Assembly: GCF_014192015.1 (NCBI RefSeq)
Contig: NZ_JACHXJ010000003.1
Coordinates: 186,001-250,000, forward strand
Reading direction: 5' to 3'
Origin: Paenibacillus rhizosphaerae
GTDB taxonomy: Bacteria; Bacillota; Bacilli; Paenibacillales; Paenibacillaceae
DNA: 64,000 nt
This document shows positions 63,943 through 64,000 of the stretch, one piece after another; the stretch's first letter is position 1; each line of letters opens with the position of its first letter. Made by a program: the position numbers and the translations under genes. The notes below the pieces were generated by a model. It worked only from the letters and a program-made list of their open reading frames with translations, ran no database searches and was not told the origin of the DNA.

Positions 63943-64000
63943 TGGAATCCCGCCACCTTTCCGCTTGTTTTGCTTTGGGTTAAGTGCACGATCAGCTGCT

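Overview
The window looks like ordinary chromosome from a spore-forming, low-to-mid GC Firmicute of the Paenibacillus type. The evidence is strong AAGGAGG-like ribosome binding sites, unusually frequent TTG starts, spore proteins (YjcZ-like, CotF-like), two lipoteichoic-acid-synthase-like enzymes, a ClpE gene behind a CtsR box, a BlaI-type repressor, a Firmicutes-type hemE-hemH pair, and a gamma-D-glutamyl endopeptidase with LysM domains. No rRNA, insertion sequence, integrase, CRISPR array or complete prophage is visible. Genus assignment is inference from gene content.

Layout. 0-12 kb: YesL-like membrane protein, a 39-aa YjcZ-like protein, RNA helicase cshA, a YitT transporter-like protein, a possible structured leader RNA in front of a secreted GH-like protein, a MATE exporter, a ytpB-pfkA pair, an MFS transporter and a cold-shock gene. 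12-22 kb: oligoendopeptidase F with two possible starts (one with a signal peptide), a LapA-like protein, an M42 aminopeptidase, a blaI/blaR1-like sensor operon whose sensor is frame-disrupted, an ABC-F ATPase, and a capA-GDPD-FAH-DUF92 run. 24-31 kb: hemE-hemH, an MdtG-like exporter, a secreted asparaginase behind two GlnR/TnrA-type boxes, an O-methyltransferase and a THUMP rRNA methyltransferase. 31-43 kb: an LTA synthase, aldo-keto reductase, small cell-envelope and spore-related genes, glutamate racemase, ytxG/ytxH-like pair, an orphan holin, a polysaccharide deacetylase and a tandem-HTH protein. 43-56 kb: clpE under CtsR control, a MerR-MFS-Usp cluster, pstSCAB, a LysR regulator and a manganese-type ABC importer behind an MntR-like operator. 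56-64 kb: a second LTA-synthase-like enzyme with a low-complexity tail, tRNA-Pro(CGG), a TetR/MATE drug-efflux pair with repeated operators, a truncated AraC gene, tRNA-Leu(CAG), a CotF-like coat protein and an ABC-2-type permease.

Functional themes. Much of the window concerns the envelope (LTA synthesis, peptidoglycan peptidases, racemase, deacetylase, GH-like protein, CapA) and drug or ion transport (three MFS, two MATE, Pst, Mnt). Regulation is readable in several places: CtsR, GlnR/TnrA, MntR, BlaI and TetR sites sit exactly where their known or likely target genes are. I found no convincing wholly new multi-gene system. The best leads are the leader RNA at 4.53-4.66 kb, the DUF4309-fused BlaR1-like sensor and its operators, the dual-start pepF, the face-to-face TetR/MATE promoter region, and the ytpB-pfkA operon.
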